In this document: positions 12,568-23,706 of the stretch, piece after piece
Layout of the letters: the number at the start of each line of letters is the position of its first letter
Numbering within the stretch: the first letter of the stretch is position 1
Assembly: GCA_016800925.1 (NCBI GenBank)
Contig: JABCPU010000084.1
Span: forward strand, 141,981-205,980
Direction of reading: 5' to 3'
DNA from: Suillus spraguei
Lineage: Eukaryota > Basidiomycota > Agaricomycetes > Boletales > Suillaceae
DNA: 64,000 nucleotides
Program-made: the position numbers and the translations under genes
Notes under the pieces: model-generated
What the model was told of the DNA's origin: nothing
What the model saw: only the letters and a program-made list of their open reading frames with translations
The model's database searches: none

Positions 12568-13337
12568 ATGTCTGCATTATACAAGCCATATATTCCCAAG
12601 ACGACTGCTGTTGCTGCTTCGACTCCGGTCACGGAATTCGACATCCTGAAGGCCTCGCACAAGTAAGAAGCGCCCATATTTCAAGTCTACCTCTTATATC
12701 TTCTTGAAGGTTCCTGCGAGATGGCGGAGACGATGAGGCCAGCACATCTTGGAACGACCGGCTGGCGCAGAAATATTATGACAGTCTCTACCGCGAATTC
12801 GCAATTTGTGATCTCAAGCATTACAAGTCAGGAAATGTCCGTCTCTCGGTTTTCTACGTATGTATTTGGTGGCTGATCGTCGTCTAGTTCTCTCTGCGCT
12901 GGCGCACAGAAACAGAAGTTGTCTCCGGAACGGGCGAGACGACATGCGCAAATGCTCGCTGTCCCGAACACTCCGCATCTTCTACTCCACTTACAACTCT
13001 CGAGCTACCATTTACATATGAAGAACACGGTCAAAGGAAAGAAGCTCTCGTAAAGGTCGTTCTGTGTCCGAAATGCGTTCGCAAGATCATGTGGAAGAGG
13101 AAATACGAAAAGAGAAAGGAAGACAAGGGTGTGGACTCTGTGGAGGCTAAGATGGGCGAAAGTGATAAAGCTGAGAAGCATGAGGATAGAAAAGCAAAGT
13201 CCAGAAGCCACTCGAAGGATGTTGAGCGTGATGACATCGATGATGATCGGTATCGCCCCCGACGAAGACGAAGCTCACGTTCGCGGTCTCCGCGAGCTCA
13301 CAAACGGAATCGTGGTGCTTCACCAACCCTATTATAA
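12568..13337 (+). CDS. FRA10AC1 homologue (nuclear RNA-processing-associated protein)
   Basis: Three exons (12568-12662, 12710-12836, 12888-13337) join to about 223 aa. Diagnostic runs are the N-terminal KYYDSLYREFAICDL, then FSLRWRTETEVVSG, a CxxxxC pair (TCANARCP), and EEHGQRKEALVKVVLCPKC with a second CxxC. This is the layout of the Fra10Ac1 domain, with cysteines that probably bind zinc. The C-terminus is a basic Arg/Ser-rich tail (RRRRSSRSRSPR), typical of nuclear splicing-associated proteins. The human homologue is a nuclear protein associated with the spliceosome. The second intron uses the weak donor GTCCGT at 12837. The alternative donor at 12858 would give a 30-nt intron, which is too short. 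The protein looks intact. Confidence 0.85.
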
Positions 13338-13479
13338 ACGAGGAACAGCGGTAGCTAACCCTAGTCCTACTTACTACGTACCAAGGTTTCAAAAGTCTCG
13401 TGCTTCTCAGGATGTACATTACATTGCGTTGTGTAGCATGCAGGTGTACCCAAATGTGTACGTCTTCACCCTGCTCGAG

Positions 13480-15943
13480 CTAGTTTGGCTGATTCACTAC
13501 GAAGTCTTGCTCGCATACCTTTCTCAGATCCAGTGGAACTTGAGCTGTCACGTCATCCCCGGCTGGTGGACGTACGACCGGAACTTGTAGCCCGTTCATC
13601 TTCCAGTAGATCTCCTTGACGTGTCCATTTCTATCTGTCGATGCGGGCAGCGCAAAATGTATTCGTGGCACGAGGGTCGTGAGGATTTGTTCTGTAACAA
13701 CTTAGTTTATCTCTGCATGCGGACGGAAAGAACAAGAAAGCGCACTGATTTCCATCTCTGCAAACTTAAAGCCGCTACATCAAGGACATCAATGGCTATG
13801 GCCGCATTACAAAATGACAAATTACGCACATGCATGCACGGCCGCCTCCGAGGAACGTCATCCTGCGTTGACCACGGATTTCGGTTATTCGGTAACGTTA
13901 CAGGTCTCCGTCACTTACATCAAACCATATACACCGGGATATTTGACCCCGTTCTTAACCCCGAGACTTACACCGCCCGTGGAGTCAACTTCACCGTCTC
14001 CAAGATGAAGGCGCTCGCCGGAAGGTGATAACCATCGTTCCGGGCGCCATTCCGAGGCATCCTCGCCCCAGATCTCCTTGTTATGATTCGAAGCCAGGAT
14101 AGAAATTATAAGCGTCGTATTTTCTGGAACGTGGACTGAAGAAATCATTTCGCCAGATGCAGACCTGATTGGCTGGTGTAATGGAAGAACGGAAGCCTGA
14201 CGAGCCCTAAAATGCAGCCGAAAGAATTGTTCGGTGAGTGTTTCAGGCGATGTAGCAGGATATACTTACGTTCGGCTGAGAAGAGAAGTCGGTGGATACA
14301 CTCGGAGCGTTTCACGAACTATAGCATCTAAATAAGGCATCCCCATGAGCGTGTCGTAGGGTAATTCTACGTCTTCCCATGGACTGGACAGTCCCTGCGC
14401 ATCCGCATAGTCTCGTTTAGCCTTGCGGATTGCGCTTCGTAGTCGTGCCTGAACGTCCTGCTTTTCGGCCAGGATCCAAAGAATGCGGCATATAGCAGTG
14501 GTAGTTGTTTCAAAGCCCGCAAAGATGATCGTGCTAAAGGAGTACTGAGTTTAGGATTCACGCTAGCGGGGTATGTAAATAACGCCCACTTAATTTGGCC
14601 CAGCAATTCCGAGTCTGTCAACCGCTCGTCATTGGAAGAAGACGCGTTGGCTCGCACTGGCAGTGGTCACTTTATTAGTAGAACATTTACGTGTGTGAGA
14701 AAAGGGATACTGACGCATGATGCTCATGATATCTTTACCTTGCATAGGATTTCCAGCGATTCCGACGAAGCCTTTGTTCTCTAAGGCTGCTCTCTTCTCA
14801 GTGAAAATCTTCTTGCTGGCGGCGTCCATCACGTCTACCACATGCCGGAGGTTTTTCAACGCGTCACTCGGAATCCAATCCATCATCTTGTTTCTCCAAT
14901 ACAAAGAAAATCGTCGCACTATCATTGGAATAAAAGGGCGGAGGAAGATGAGGCGAAGTGTGGATGGCCTGTCAGGATACGTTTCAAAAGCGTTCACAGG
15001 AACAAACAAATTACGCACGCAAGTGTCCTGATGGCTTCGATGTATTCGTTCTCTCTTATTGGGTCAAGTGTATTAAATGAGTGTCCGAGCGCTGCTTGAC
15101 ATATGTATTCTAATGCCCCCCTCGACAACCACGGAAGTAAGTTAACCTCCACGACCGCTACAAATAAGTAAGTGAACAAAGAATATTCAAACAGAAGTTA
15201 TATAACTTACAGCCATCAGCTGGAATTTTGGCATTCAAGATGGTGCGTAGTTGATCAGCGATAGGCTGAATTACAGGAAGTAGATCGCGCATATTTGCAA
15301 GAGAAAATACTGGATTTAGCATCTTGCGCTGCTTCCTGTGTTGTTCGCCTTTCAAATAGGATTATATAGACGCTTCGTCGAGTAAGTCTTCTGTATGCTC
15401 ACCAAGAGTAGCTATAAGGCCTTCTCCAAAAATGAGTCGATTGCCCCTATTAGGCGGGATGATTAGCTGTGGTGCATATGCACTTGTGAAGCTCACATGA
15501 TGAACATATCGGTCTCCTCGTAGACATTTTGCTCTTTCACGACGATGTGATGCAAAGCAAGTGGATCTGATATGTAGAGTTGCTCTTGCTAGATATTTTT
15601 GCGGGTTAAGTGGATATAAGACATCCAAAACGAGCCCTCACTCCAAGAAGGGCATAAATCTTGACTGCCCCACCGTATTGTTGAACCAAATCAAGGTTAT
15701 ACCGCAGACCATCTTGGAATATACGGTGATAGTTGCCTGACACGTATTAAGATTCATGCGTGGTATCGCCATGGAAGCGCATCTACCTTTCAGCCAATGC
15801 TCTTTCTTTGGTCCGAGGATGTGAGCGAGAGGAGAGTTTGGAGTACGAAGACGTTTAATGAGCCTCCATATAATGAAGACGAAGATGCTCGACGCGCAGA
15901 CTCTCAGAAGAGCCATGAGGGGACGAAGGAGGATTAAGGCCAT
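13480..15943 (-). CDS. Cytochrome P450 monooxygenase (intact, 13 exons)
   Basis: Reading downward, the exons are 15943-15787, 15736-15642, 15588-15497, 15446-15403, 15348-15211, 15157-15019, 14968-14715, 14656-14590, 14533-14270, 14206-13919, 13862-13830, 13774-13746, 13691-13480. All junctions keep frame and give about 603 aa. Visible features are an N-terminal hydrophobic anchor, FGEGLIATLGEQHRKQRK in the C-helix region, I-helix FAGFETTTTA, K-helix ETLR, RPERW, and the haem loop FLGGGRACIG, split between the tiny exons 13862-13830 and 13774-13746. About 30 extra residues lie between RPERW and the haem loop, which partly explains the length. The substrate is unknown. It is the P450 closest to the UstYa gene (1.9 kb away), so it could be a tailoring enzyme of that locus. 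Confidence 0.88.
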
Positions 15944-16413
15944 CTACCAAAAAAGGCTGAGCGATGGCCATCACATGTTGATTGCTTAACAATGTGAGAA
16001 GGAGATTAGCGCCTGTGCCGAATTTAACTCGATGTGAGTTCCCCGCGATTCAGAATGACTGTGTTATTTTATAAAAGTGAAAGATGACTAGATTTGTTTC
16101 TACAACCAACCGAGTAGTAGTCTTTTTGTTTTACGACCTGGGGTATGACCAAGTCGCGGAGTTTGAATGCAAGTACTAGGCTCTTCCTTTTAACCTTATG
16201 CAGTAGGTTTAACTTCGGTTCTATCCTATATTAATCAGTGTGCACATTTACCCGGCAGCCCGTAATACACGAGGTTCTCGGTTTGATCATCAGAATGAAA
16301 AACAAACATTCTTTCCGTGTCCTCAGGCTGCTGCGCACTCCCTTCGTTGACTACCCCCAGCATCTTCATACCAACATCATACCTCTTAATCGTCTTCAGA
16401 GCTTTTCTATCCA
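15944..16413. other. Divergent intergenic region
   Basis: Shared upstream region between the minus-strand P450 (ATG 15943) and the plus-strand membrane protein (ATG 16414). I see no clear operator or core promoter word. Confidence 0.4.
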
Positions 16414-17667
16414 ATGTCCGAGTCAAGGTCTCCAACTGATTTACCAGCCTTAATTGGCTTTGCTTGTGAAGCTGTCTTATATGGTGAGACAAAACCGTCC
16501 AAGTTCCGTAATCATCCCCTCACCTACAACTACACAGGCAGCTACTGCATTCTTTTCGTCGTCTCATGGATAGTCTTAGGTCAAAAGCAACGTTCGACAA
16601 AACTTAGTAGCCCTGTTGTTTTTGCCAACTGTTTACTCTTTTTCTGCTGCACTGCACATTTTGCTCTTGAATTCAATCATTTTTATACAACTCTCGTGGG
16701 TTTCCCTATCAAATCATTAGAAATAACATTTCCTCATATCAATTTTCTGGATAGGATACAACAGGAGTCGATGGTTATTCCGCGGAGACTCCTGGTCTTA
16801 TGGGCGCAGATTTCCTTATCTCGTTCACAGATCTCGTCGGCGACCTGGTTCTCATCTACCGCTGTTGGATGCTTTGGGGTAAGAACTACTATGTAGTCAT
16901 ACTTCCCCTTCTTTCTGCCTTCGCTGGCTTCGGTACGTCGTCCCACTTCAAGTAATCAATCAGTCAGTGACCAAATCGAATAGCTTGTATAATGGAGGTA
17001 CTCCACCTTGTCATCGTCACGGATCCCACCGCGCCTGCCCCTCCCCCCGTTACAGTCCCGCTGGGGCTCGCAGGATATATCCTCCCCTTGCCACTAATGT
17101 CATTGTCACGTCTCTCATAGTTTACCGTATCTGGATATCCTCTCATGTTGTGAAGCAATCACCTGTGGTCATTGGCCAAGGCGCCTCCAATCGTGCCATG
17201 ATGCTCATCATCGAAAGCGGTGCCCTCTATCTGATGGCACAACTCGTCTTCGTCGTACTCTTCGCGATCGAACACCCTGCAATGGGTATCGTAGCGGTGA
17301 TTGCCACCCAAATATACGTGAGTAAGACACAAATCTGTACCTTGCTAATTTCCGCTCTCTGCTTACTCACACGCATTTATAGGGCATCGCACCTACCCTT
17401 ATTATTATTCGGGTTAGTATGGGGATTTCATCAGAGCATACCACCAAGGCAATAACGTCCACTCGTATCGAATGGATCGCGCGCCCTGGGGCCGACACAG
17501 GTACTTCGGGTACCCAGTTCACTGTCGAACACAGCATGGCCGAGACCGATATGGATATTCGGATGAAAGACTTCGATCTTACCCGCATGAAGGGACACGA
17601 CGAGATCGAGATTGCAGATGTTGACATGGCGCCTGCTGGCCATTACGAGAGTGCTTCGCCTGTATGA
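16414..17667 (+). CDS. Multi-pass (7TM-like) membrane protein, with apparent frameshift
   Basis: Five exons: 16414-16483, 16538-16695, 16755-16932, 16984-17317, 17383-17667. The product has about seven hydrophobic segments, for example LFVVSWIVLG, LVGDLVLIYRCWMLWG and LVFVVLFAIEH, and a hydrophilic C-terminal tail. Sequences such as RCWMLWGKNYY, NVIVTSLIVYRIW and GIAPTLIIIRV are typical of a large Agaricomycete membrane-protein family of unknown function. In exon 4 the frame of the first part (through AGYILP, about 17088) and that of the second part (from LATNVIV) differ by one base at a C run (17087-17091). No intron with usable borders can bridge them. Either this is a real 1-nt deletion that inactivates the gene or it is a sequencing error in a homopolymer. 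Everything else is well preserved. Confidence 0.7.
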
Positions 17668-17839
17668 CACCTGCACACACGTACTGAAAGTATCTTGAAG
17701 CTTTGCTGTAGAGGTGTATTTGGACGTACACCAGAAATGAATTACGATGTATTTGAGTATTTGACGTATCTAGTAGCTAGTAGTAGTAAAAATATCAATT
17801 TGGCATTACAAGGGCATTGCATATATGACACCCACCCCC

Positions 17840-18538
17840 TTATTCGAACGGTATGCTTGGGTTTTCCAGCATGAACTGCCGCAGTACCGTCCAATCCCTA
17901 CATCTGTGAACGGAACCCACTCCATTCGCAGTGTGATACAGCTTCCCATCGTCTGGGGATATTTGAGGAATATCCACTTCCAGTGTGGTATCAGCGTGAC
18001 ACAGCAACGCCTGCCGTAAATATCGCAAGCAGTGCTGGATATGCTGGGCAGCATGCGTGCGATTCACAACATAGCCGACGCGGATGATGTCTAGGCAGTG
18101 AAATTGATGATAAAGCGAGACTAGGAATGTGCGGTTATTTGGGCCCAGAGCGACAAACCCGTCCGAGGGGAAAAGCGTGCCCCAGTCATCATCATCGTAT
18201 AATGAAAAGTGACCTTCGCCGCTCTCGAGTTCGAGACCGACAGAGGGCAGCTCCACCGGCAGCTGGGAAGGGTGATCGTCACCGACATACGCTGTGAACG
18301 AGACGGTCGGGTCAATTTCACACCTAAAATGGTAAAAGCACACAGTTGACGTACTGTGAACGTGAGGGACCGGGGGGAGGAGCTCACTGAGAACAGAAAC
18401 AGTGTGTAAAGTAAACATGACATTGACTATCGTGACCAGCACAAGAACGGAAATGCAAGCGGAGACGACATTAGAGGGGTACCGCAAAGACCACATTGAT
18501 ACTGGAGAAGAGTGTTGAAGATATCGCGGGTAAGACAT
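17840..18538 (-). CDS. UstYa-type oxidase (DUF3328 family)
   Basis: Single-exon frame from ATG 18538, about 232 aa; the frame is open further upstream but without an ATG. It has one membrane span near residues 23-45, then a lumenal domain with GDDHPSQLPV, WGTLFP, the first HxxHC motif HQFHC (about 144-148), the second HIQHC (about 166-170), and the C-terminal GVGSVHRCRDW. Both HxxHC motifs are the hallmark of UstYa proteins, which act in the secretory pathway in ustiloxin-like peptide maturation, including oxidative side-chain cyclisation. An intron with a GTGAGC donor near 18385 is possible, but the frame reads through without a stop and the simple splice breaks the frame, so I keep one exon. 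A second UstYa-like N-terminus lies 0.7 kb away in divergent orientation. Confidence 0.8.
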   Translation of the reverse strand: MSYPRYLQHSSPVSMWSLRYPSNVVSACISVLVLVTIVNVMFTLHTVSVLSELLPPVPHVHSTSTVCFYHFRCEIDPTVSFTAYVGDDHPSQLPVELPSVGLELESGEGHFSLYDDDDWGTLFPSDGFVALGPNNRTFLVSLYHQFHCLDIIRVGYVVNRTHAAQHIQHCLRYLRQALLCHADTTLEVDIPQISPDDGKLYHTANGVGSVHRCRDWTVLRQFMLENPSIPFE

Positions 18539-19050
18539 TATGGTAGAAACAGTTCGTGTGGAATGGGCTTCTGTGAACTGATACACATATAGCCGGATAC
18601 TAGTGCGGTGCCGAGAACGGACTCCTGTGCGCTCATTGCTATATCTGACAAACAAGTGTTATCGTGAATTCCCAGATAAGACTGGCCAAGGGAACTGGGT
18701 AGTATGGAGCAGTGCCATAATGACGCTGATGCTCTGACAACGCCCAGAATAAACGTTCACCAGATAAAGTATTCCAGGTAAAGATCAAATCTCACCTAGG
18801 AGTAGCCGTTATGCCCTGATAAGTGACAAGTAAATTTCCGTGCGAAATGAAATGTGACTGTGTATTGCTGTGCTAGACGCGTTTAGTTAAACTGGGCGCG
18901 GTAATCAAGCATACACGGTGACTCCCAGCAAGGCACCATATCCATATCAGATGGCACAATGGCAGTATGTCCTCGTGAGCTGTGAGTAACAATGAACTTT
19001 TTTAATTCAAGGTTTTGGAATAAAAGATGGCACAGACCAACTTCTCAGCC

Positions 19051-19060
19051 GCATAAATAC
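19051..19060 (+). promoter_or_regulatory. Possible TATA box for the short UstYa-like gene
   Basis: The word GCATAAATAC lies about 140 bases upstream of ATG 19195. It is a plausible core promoter element, but this rests only on position and sequence. Confidence 0.3.
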
Positions 19061-19194
19061 CCCGTCCATCCCATCAAATCCTAAAGCTGTCACTTGGCAA
19101 GCGCTAGGTAAGCCAAAGAATCAAGACGCATATCCGATGATTGACTGACAGTACACGCGATTGTCACAGCAGTAGGATTGTAACATTCAACCAA

Positions 19195-19482
19195 ATGAAT
19201 AACAAAGAATATACTCCGCTTGCACAAAGAACCGAAGAAGAGGAAGAAGAGGGGCAAAGTAGAGTTTCGCTTGAAGGGGATGGAGCGTGCACCCCGAGCA
19301 CGAAACGTTTCAGCTCACCATGGTACATCGGTATTGCCCTGGTTGCATTCCTTGTCATCAACGGACTTTGCCTTACCATCATGACCAACCGACTCCGCGC
19401 TGCATCAATAGCATTGAAACCACTACTCAACTTCAAGGATACCCGGAATCTGCCTCGCCCCGATCAATATGATGGGCTATGA
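19195..19482 (+). CDS. Truncated UstYa-like protein (N-terminal part only)
   Basis: An open frame of about 95 aa from ATG 19195; an in-frame alternative start lies at 19141. It has a hydrophilic acidic N-terminus, one membrane span (WYIGIALVAFLVINGLCL) and then ends with NLPRPDQYDGL and a stop. A cytosolic tail, one span and an LPRPD-x-Y-x-GL motif are the usual N-terminal half of UstYa/DUF3328 proteins. The expected lumenal domain with HxxHC motifs does not follow in any frame. It is either a truncated pseudogene or a genuine short membrane partner. It is divergent from the full UstYa gene, which suggests an old duplicated pair. Confidence 0.5.
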   Translation: MNNKEYTPLAQRTEEEEEEGQSRVSLEGDGACTPSTKRFSSPWYIGIALVAFLVINGLCLTIMTNRLRAASIALKPLLNFKDTRNLPRPDQYDGL

Positions 19483-20975
19483 CAATTTTCTTGACACGTG
19501 GGTCTAGATGTGGAGCGGAGAAGTAGACTCTCACATGGCCGCCTTTGGAAGTGAGACGAATGTCAAGGAATCTATTTAATACACAATAAGATAATATCCA
19601 TGAGCCAGTGATTGGCTCGATTACCTGTAGTACAGGATATTACAGTGTGAAAGATATTGTGGCTTGTTCCGGACCATGCCAGACATCATGTCCTGCGATA
19701 GCATGAGGGACTGCCTCAGAACATCCGTCGAAGTAGTTAGAGCTTCCGATACATCGAGCGCGCTTCCTGCGCGCTGGCACCGCTTCATCATCGAAGCGCA
19801 GCTAATATGGAGCTCAGAGCAGATGTACGAAGACCCTTGGAAGAAGTCCTCAATGGCAACCGAGCCCAATTTCTCAAGGCTGCAAGGCCCCACGCCCACG
19901 AGTCACGGGTTCTGCTATAAGATCAGCTTGGTCGTAAAGGAAGTTTTTGTCAAGAACGTAGGCAATACCTCTCGCAACCCCCATCATGATGTACTCCAAC
20001 ATTCTCTCTCTGATCTGCATTGTATGGATACTTCTTATTCCGTGTGCTGCCCGTGTTATTGTTAGAGACACAGGTCAGTGCTGTGTCCTAGCTCAGATGA
20101 ATATCAATAACCCGTATAATGAACTTGCTCCTGATATAGAAGGTGAAGATCTCCGAATATCTTTTGCAGCTGTATGTGAACGTTGCGATAGCGGTGTCAG
20201 GAGCTCTATGGGCACCAAACATCCACGACAAGATCGTTCCAAATAAAGGCAAGAAATGATCGCTCATCCCTCGCTGCTTGGACTGACCGCTCATAGTCCG
20301 AGCTATTCTAGATGCGGCGGAGGCTCGATCTACGCCAGTTGATAGCGCTTTGTGGCAACTAGATGTCCATGAGAAAGCATTGCCCAGCCGAGGTAAACAC
20401 GCTCACTCGATTCGTCCGAATTCAGGCAAACTACCATTTCTGATTTAACATAGCTCGGGCAGTAGATAGTAGGGCGAGCGAACCACGAAAGACATTCGCT
20501 GGGAGTCTTTTGCGACCTACCAATCATGCAGGCATGGCTGCGAGGAAACGTGAGTCAGTGTAGTTAGTTGGTTGACCGGTGCTCAAAAATTCTTAGCGGT
20601 TATTAAACGTGTTGAAAGACCTGTTGGGGGATTTTTATTTGAGGACGCCGTTCATGACAAGATCGTCGATTCTTGATGCAGTGGTGACTGAGCACGAATC
20701 TCGCGTGCACTGCGCGATAGGCAATAAAAGAAGCATTCATTCGAGGAAGGCACTGAATCGAGGGATTGAAAAGCATTATTTAAACATTTTCACACCTGGT
20801 TTTCGTAGAAAAATTGTTAAATGAAGATGGCGTTCAACTAGCGAGATCTAATTACTTACATTTCTACGCAAGACTCCCGCATTATCCAAACAATCCGTCC
20901 GGAATAGACAAGACCGGCGAGCTGAAGTATAGTCAGCCTGTGAGAAAATGGACGACGTTCATTTTAATACCTGTC
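19483..20975. other. Region without recognised gene
   Basis: Several minus-strand open stretches (for example 19874-20071 and 20330-20527) exist but stops separate them and I recognise no domain. It may contain a decayed gene. I cannot name one. Confidence 0.35.
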
Positions 20976-22758
20976 ACCTTCGACTACTGATATTTATTCT
21001 AGTGCACAAGGTTCGAGTTGACATCCGTCTGTACAGGGGAAACAACCTGAATATGAACCGCGTTATCCCGCAACTAGGGTTTAGCCTCGTTAAACCGTTA
21101 CTACATTCATAATTAAGGACACCTACCCATGTTAAAGTAAGTCGATCGTGTTCCAAGAATAACCTGGCAAAGCAGTAAGGTGAAAATTGAGTACGACAGA
21201 CGGTGGCAATGTAAGGACGATTCGAGATAATGGGTCCATAGTAATGATCAGATGGCTTGCATATAAAGCGAGTTGGTATGTCAGGGTCGTAAATATTTTC
21301 CGCGCGAGCGATGACTCGCTGATTGAAGTCCAAGATGTGCACGTAGAAACAAGTGTCAGTACAGAGTCCTTCGGGGACGAGATCCAGGGAAGAGCCCGAG
21401 GAATGGCATAACGAGGAAGAGCATAAGCTATTTTGCTACCAAACACGCTGATTTGGCAGCTTGAATTATGCTGAAAGCAGCACGTATACTGGGGTCCCCA
21501 CTCCGACCAGGGAATTTCGATAGGCGTCTCTGAGTGCAAGGCTTTTCCTGAGAAGATGACCACATCGATAACTAAAATAACGGGCCATGCGTTTGTGAGA
21601 GTCTCTAAAACAATGATTTGTGACTCCAGAGAAGGTACGTAACCCGGCTCAAGGTCCGGACAAGTTGTTGCACCGTGAAATGATGGGGTGGCATGAAATT
21701 GGTAGAACGGCGCACGCACGGATTCCAGAAGGCGATACATGGCTCGGCGCCGAAGTGAGCCATGTTCTTGTAATGTATAAAAAGTGATAAGCCCCTGAGT
21801 GTCGATGACAGCAAACTTCTGTTCGTCAACTAGATGGAAGCCCGCAACATCTTCACGTAAAGGATACTGCTTATCCTGAGCGGCAAGGTCTCAAAAGTAG
21901 AGTGAACTTACACTCTGCGCTTGCCCTTTCCTCCAACCTATCACTTGTATGAATAGGTTGAACCCCACTGCGTCTGATGTGTAATAGAGGACAACTATAC
22001 GATCCCCACAGATTACAGGCTCTTGCATTAAAGTGACACGGTAATGGCCAGATTGCTCAAAAAAATGTTGGCACTTGAAGAAAGCGTCCATAGAATCTGG
22101 ATGTGGAGCCAGAGATGAAGCCAACCGAAACTCCACCGAAAAGATGTGGCGATTTTGCCCCGCACCGGCCACGACGCATATACCGGGAAAGGGGACTACG
22201 ACTACAAGATCCTGGAAAGGATCGAGTACAGTTGACCTCACCGGTCTCGGCGACCGATCCTGGGAGAACTGTTCGTGTCCGAGTCTGGGGGATGAATGAG
22301 AGTGTTTGACATCGGTGTTATAGTCCCGAATGAAAATATTGTCGTTATCCCACATCCACCAAATCCCGCATTTCATGAATTGTATTCCTGAAGAATAGTT
22401 GCTGATAGGGAACACTGTATCTTCGAAAACAGTACTGGTGTAGAAAACAGATCGCCATAAGGCCACCGATCTCTTGAGTGAGGACATCAATACTGATCGA
22501 GTTTAGAGTTCCTGTCTCAGTGAAGCCCTGAGCATAAAGCTCAAGCTTGTATTGGACGTAGATAGAATTTTGGGCCGCATTCCGTAAGATTTTGCATGCC
22601 TAACGTTAAACAGAAGTTAGCATAGGATAAACATGTAATCATGGAAACTCGGAGCAAACCGTTACACAGCGACAAAGGTCCCTGGGAGCAAGAAGGAATA
22701 GAATATGACATATCAACTCTGCCGGAAGTGACAAAAACCCAATTGCAGCCATCGTCAT
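20976..22758 (-). pseudogene. F-box protein gene, decayed (copy 1)
   Basis: The start ATG at 22758 opens FLSLPAELICHILFLL, an F-box helix. A short intron (about 22665-22608) follows, then AQNSIYVQYKLELYAQG, a tract typical of Agaricomycete F-box proteins. The middle (22490-21891) continues in another frame: relative to copy 2 at 34.1 kb a short deletion near 22495 shifts the reading frame. Later blocks include IPWSEWGPQ near 21510 and a C-terminal piece (LDFNQRVIARAENIYDP) at 21340-21120, again in different frames. F-box proteins connect substrates to SCF ubiquitin ligases, but this copy cannot make a full product unless many unusual introns exist. It is a diverged paralogue of the 32.8-34.4 kb copy, in the same orientation. 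Confidence 0.65.
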
Positions 22759-23604
22759 CGTGCTGTTTCAAGAAAGTTGATGAAGCTTTGAAATTTACTT
22801 TGCCGCTATCGCGCCGCCAGGTTTCGCAGTCCGATACAGACTCCGGCAGCACGCTCAGCCATACACCAGAATTAGAAGACCGAGTCGATCGACCGTCAGT
22901 CATTCTTCACACCGTTGACAACCAGCACTTGTGCCGTACTACAGCTTTTCGATCTTCACATCGCAACAACTGACTAGTCATAATAAATACTGGCATCAAC
23001 ACTGGTATCGTGCTCATGGTGACTCAGAACTGGACACAGCCCGAAGATGCTGGCAGTGTACCGCACCTGGCACTCAGTCTCAACCACTCTTGAGGCGGGG
23101 AACCTTATTCTGACTATCAGATGATATCAGGTTGTTGATGTCGTCACCCTTTGATGACACCATTCGGTCATTCTAACTCCTTTCGCCACCCGAGGCTGCT
23201 ATGTCAGGACACCAAGGAACGCAGTTCTGCACCCGATACTAGTAGGATCTCTTGCTCGCGGCTTGTCATCCCCTGACTACGGCATTTCATCAAGACCTGG
23301 TCAGGGCGCTGAACCTTCACACCGATGTCCTGAATGCTATTTCTGCTACCTAGATCTCGGTCCCGTGTAAATTAATTTTTGCAAAGTCGGTGGCTGAGGC
23401 TGTCGGATTGCCTCGTTCTGTGAAACGGTATTATTAACGCCTCTCGGAACAGATATCGTTCACAGCTCATTGCCGTCCTGCCTATGAGTGATCATTACTT
23501 CGGCATGAACAGTGCTTTCATCGTAGAATAGACCCGATATGACTCGTACTGGTTGTCAACGGGGTCTCACACACTGCATGCGCTTGCCAAGCAGCGACGT
23601 CATT
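22759..23604. other. Intergenic region upstream of the repeat-protein gene
   Basis: No supported gene. Short open frames on + at 22641-22973 and 22931-23113 are mostly antisense to the F-box relic or unrecognised. Confidence 0.35.
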
Positions 23605-23615
23605 TGTATAAATGG
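23605..23615 (+). promoter_or_regulatory. TATA box of the secreted repeat-protein gene
   Basis: TGTATAAATGG lies about 95 bases upstream of ATG 23707 and is followed by a pyrimidine-rich leader. A good TATAAA at this distance is typical of strongly or conditionally expressed fungal genes. Confidence 0.5.
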
Positions 23616-23706
23616 TTTGGAGACTTCAATGAGTTAATTTCTACAGTCCTTTAATTCCAACATCATCCACATAAACTCATCTCTTTAACCTAATTTCAAT
23701 ATCATC

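Noticed and set aside
12858..12887. Alternative 30-nt intron in the FRA10AC1 homologue
   Set aside because: Too short to splice, and the alternative would insert VRLSVFY into a conserved stretch; the 51-nt intron fits the family.
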